From Quercus robur (lineage: Eukaryota; Streptophyta; Magnoliopsida; Fagales; Fagaceae), in assembly GCF_932294415.1 (NCBI RefSeq), contig NC_065535.1:26128782-26192781 (forward strand): a stretch of DNA of 64,000 bases, given 5' to 3'. The notes under the pieces are model-generated. The model made no database searches. It was not told where the DNA came from and worked only from the letters and a program-made list of their open reading frames with translations. Positions 61,759 to 64,000 of this stretch are shown here, in pieces; position 1 is the first letter of the stretch, and the number at the start of each line of letters is the position of its first letter. The translations under genes and the position numbers were made by a program.

Positions 61759-64000
61759 TCAATAGAAGTTGCATGCTTTGTTTCCTCCTCTTGCATCTAG
61801 CATTGATTCTAAGCTCTCTTGGTTGGCACGGTTTATCAATTCACTTGGGACTTGGGGATTGGAGAAATTGTACTGGGTTTCTTGTTTTTACCCATTTAGG
61901 AAATTCTTTCATTTGTCTGTTTATTTTTTCATTGGCAGTTGCTGAATAACCAAACCTAGTTTGAGATTCAACTGCCTGTTGCAATAGAAATTAAATTTCT
62001 TACATTTGAAAGTTTTGAAGCATTATTTTATAAAAAAAGAGAGCTTCTATACTGTACATGTGCAAATTTTATTTATTTGGCAATTAATCTTTGGCAGAAA
62101 TACCATTTTGGTCATAACATTTTGGGGTCACGGTCGATTTGGTCCTTACATTTTAGTAGCAGTCAATTTGGTCTTTGTTATTTTTAATTTACAATCAATT
62201 TGATCTTATTGTTAACTCATTAATAGAAAATAACTATATAGTAAATGACATGCACATGTGGCATGCTAATAAAATAATAAAAAAAATAAATAAAAAATTC
62301 ACAAGCTCTTCTTACAGTTTCTTTGCAACCAAGCACTTCTTTAGAAACACCCATATCAACCTAGCTTTTCTTACCCTCTCAAGTTGCCCACCGGTGAAAA
62401 TAAGCACAGAAGTTGTCGAGGTTAACCATAAACAAATTGACAACCAAGCAATGAAAACGATTGAACCCAGAAGGAAAGAAATAGTCTAATACTAAATTTA
62501 AAATGAAGATTTAGCAATGCAAATGATTTATCCTAAAGTTCAAGTCCTTCATTGAATTGAAATGTAAGCAATAAAGAAAATGACACTTTCCTTGAGCCAC
62601 ACATTGAAGTGAAACTCACACATTTGGGAAAAAGACCAATATGAAACTACATTTTCTGCATTGCAAAAGCTACCTTAGCCTACCATATAAAAACCAATGA
62701 AATCCAAATCATTCCAAACATATCCTCTAACATGAATTGAATCAAATCCAACAAAAAAACACTAAGTTAACAAAAACCCATAAACACAAACTCGAAAAAT
62801 TCATAGATTTGTGAATGGGTAAAGCATTTTAGTCACGATTTTATTATATACAGGAAAAAAAATAAGTTAATCAAGTAGCTCGTGAAAAAGCTTGAACTTG
62901 CTCGGCAAGTAAATGAAATAAGCTTGAACATGTAATTTTGTTTGATAATGAACTCGAACTTGGCTCGTATTTGAAATAAAATAAAATGAACGAGTATGAA
63001 CCTTTAATACTTGGCTCGGTCCAACCATCAATCAAATTTACTGAAGTTAAGGGCTGTGGCAGCCTTGCATTAACGTTAATTGGTGCTAATTTTATGGCAA
63101 AAGTGACGTTGGGTGGAACTTTGTCACACAGCAAGCAAACTTTGATTTTTTTTTTTTTTTGGAGCTTTTCACTTACACATGACATCAACTAGGATCTATT
63201 GATCTCACAAGTATTCCAAGCTCTTTTGTTAGACTTTGAATGGATTTAAATTGATGTGCAGTCACACCTTTTGCCCTCCAATCCACTGGCACTACACTGC
63301 CCCTTATTTTCCCTTTCCTGGGTGCCTCTTTTTTCAGTAATATTGGTTCACAAAGATGAGGGAAACACTTAAAAATTGTTCCAGTCGTGGTCAGTAATAG
63401 GCTTATTCAATCAAATAGTTTCTGGGTCTTTCTTGCACCTATGGGTGGACCCTGCTGTTAGATTTTTGTTGACCCAATTTGCTGCTCTTGTGTTGATACA
63501 GCCCAGACAAATGGGACGTGCTATGGTTTTTAGATTGGCTTCACTGGCAGGGCCAAGATGGTTTCTTTATACACTTGTCTTTTGCTTTTGGGTCAGCCAA
63601 ATAAAATAGCCCATTGGTTTTTTATCAAAGTATTCATGGACTCTAAAGCTAATTTCAGTCTCGATTCATTTGGGAAACGGGCCAATCTGAATGAGTCTTT
63701 GGGTTGGGAATCTGAGTCTCAAGATTAGAAAGAATTAATGGGCTATTGAATAATAAATTTGGATTGTCCAATCTAACAAGTTCTGGTATTTATTTTCAAG
63801 GATGTTGGGCTGTATAAGTGGGCTTTAAGCTTGTTGGTCTGTTGCCAAAAATAAAAAAAAGCCTTTAACTCTACTACCAGTAACATTGGCACATTTGAAA
63901 TCTGCTTTTAGTTTAATTAATTTTTACTGAAATCGTTTATTTTACTGAAATTGAAAACTTATTATTGAAAGTATGGTAGGTAAAGGTAAAAATTAGTTGA
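61759..64000. other. Downstream 2.2 kb, no gene seen
   Basis: The first 250 bases should be the 3' UTR of TBL copy B. The block 62090-62260 (TTTTGGTCATAACATTTTGG, then CAATTTGGTCTTTG) looks like a dispersed plant repeat with ATTTGGTCC-type motifs. The block 62880-63030, with repeated CTCGAACTTGGCTCG-like motifs, has the same look. The open frame at 63376-63609 has no family features. Confidence 0.45.

Overview
The window is nuclear DNA of a dicot, most likely a woody rosid. It is AT-rich, its genes have several GT-AG introns that run up to kilobases, and the space between genes is packed with LTR retrotransposons, LINEs, a SINE and small inverted-repeat elements. I infer a Fagaceae-like tree from the general look of the proteins and repeats, but the sequence alone does not prove it. 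All recognisable host genes lie on the + strand.

Layout. (1) 1155-7353: a four-exon GT8 glucuronosyltransferase of the GUX/PGSIP family, best matched to GUX3, 641 aa. (2) 8609-15352: a five-exon plastid-type RimP/UPF0090 ribosome maturation factor, 311 aa. Its 4.4 kb last intron holds an L1-type LINE split by an old LTR element. As I recall the Arabidopsis map, the same two families are neighbours there (At1g77130 and At1g77122), which supports the GUX3 call. (3) 15353-22298: no gene, with a tandem duplication at 20.3-20.95 kb. (4) 22299-26242: a ten-exon serine carboxypeptidase-like gene of the SCPL42 type, 470 aa, with a complete Ser-Asp-His triad. (5) 27483-28983: a non-autonomous hAT-like element. 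(6) 29279-37514: an 8.2 kb Ty3/gypsy element of the Tat kind, with intact LTRs and 5-bp target duplications. It is broken inside, shows no reverse transcriptase region, and carries an antisense accessory ORF region. (7) 38.7-41.4 kb: an antisense copia fossil. (8) 41608-42420: an intronless short-chain dehydrogenase pseudogene. (9) 43285-44976 and 56781-61758: two diverged tandem copies of a TBL8-11-type (PC-esterase/DUF231) wall O-acetyltransferase gene. The 11.8 kb between them holds a SINE, a 4.5 kb non-autonomous LTR element with nineteen 81-bp repeats, and several inverted-repeat elements.

Function. Three of the five genes that look intact (GUX3 and the two TBL copies) belong to families that decorate cell-wall polysaccharides in the Golgi. 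The SCPL gene enters the secretory pathway and the RimP gene acts in the plastid. Nothing suggests co-transcription or a gene cluster in the metabolic sense. No tRNA, rRNA or CRISPR array was found. The least ordinary objects are the in-frame 27-codon repeat array inside the non-autonomous LTR element, the matching antisense promoter-like sites in the two gypsy-type elements, and the element-in-element nesting in the RimP intron.
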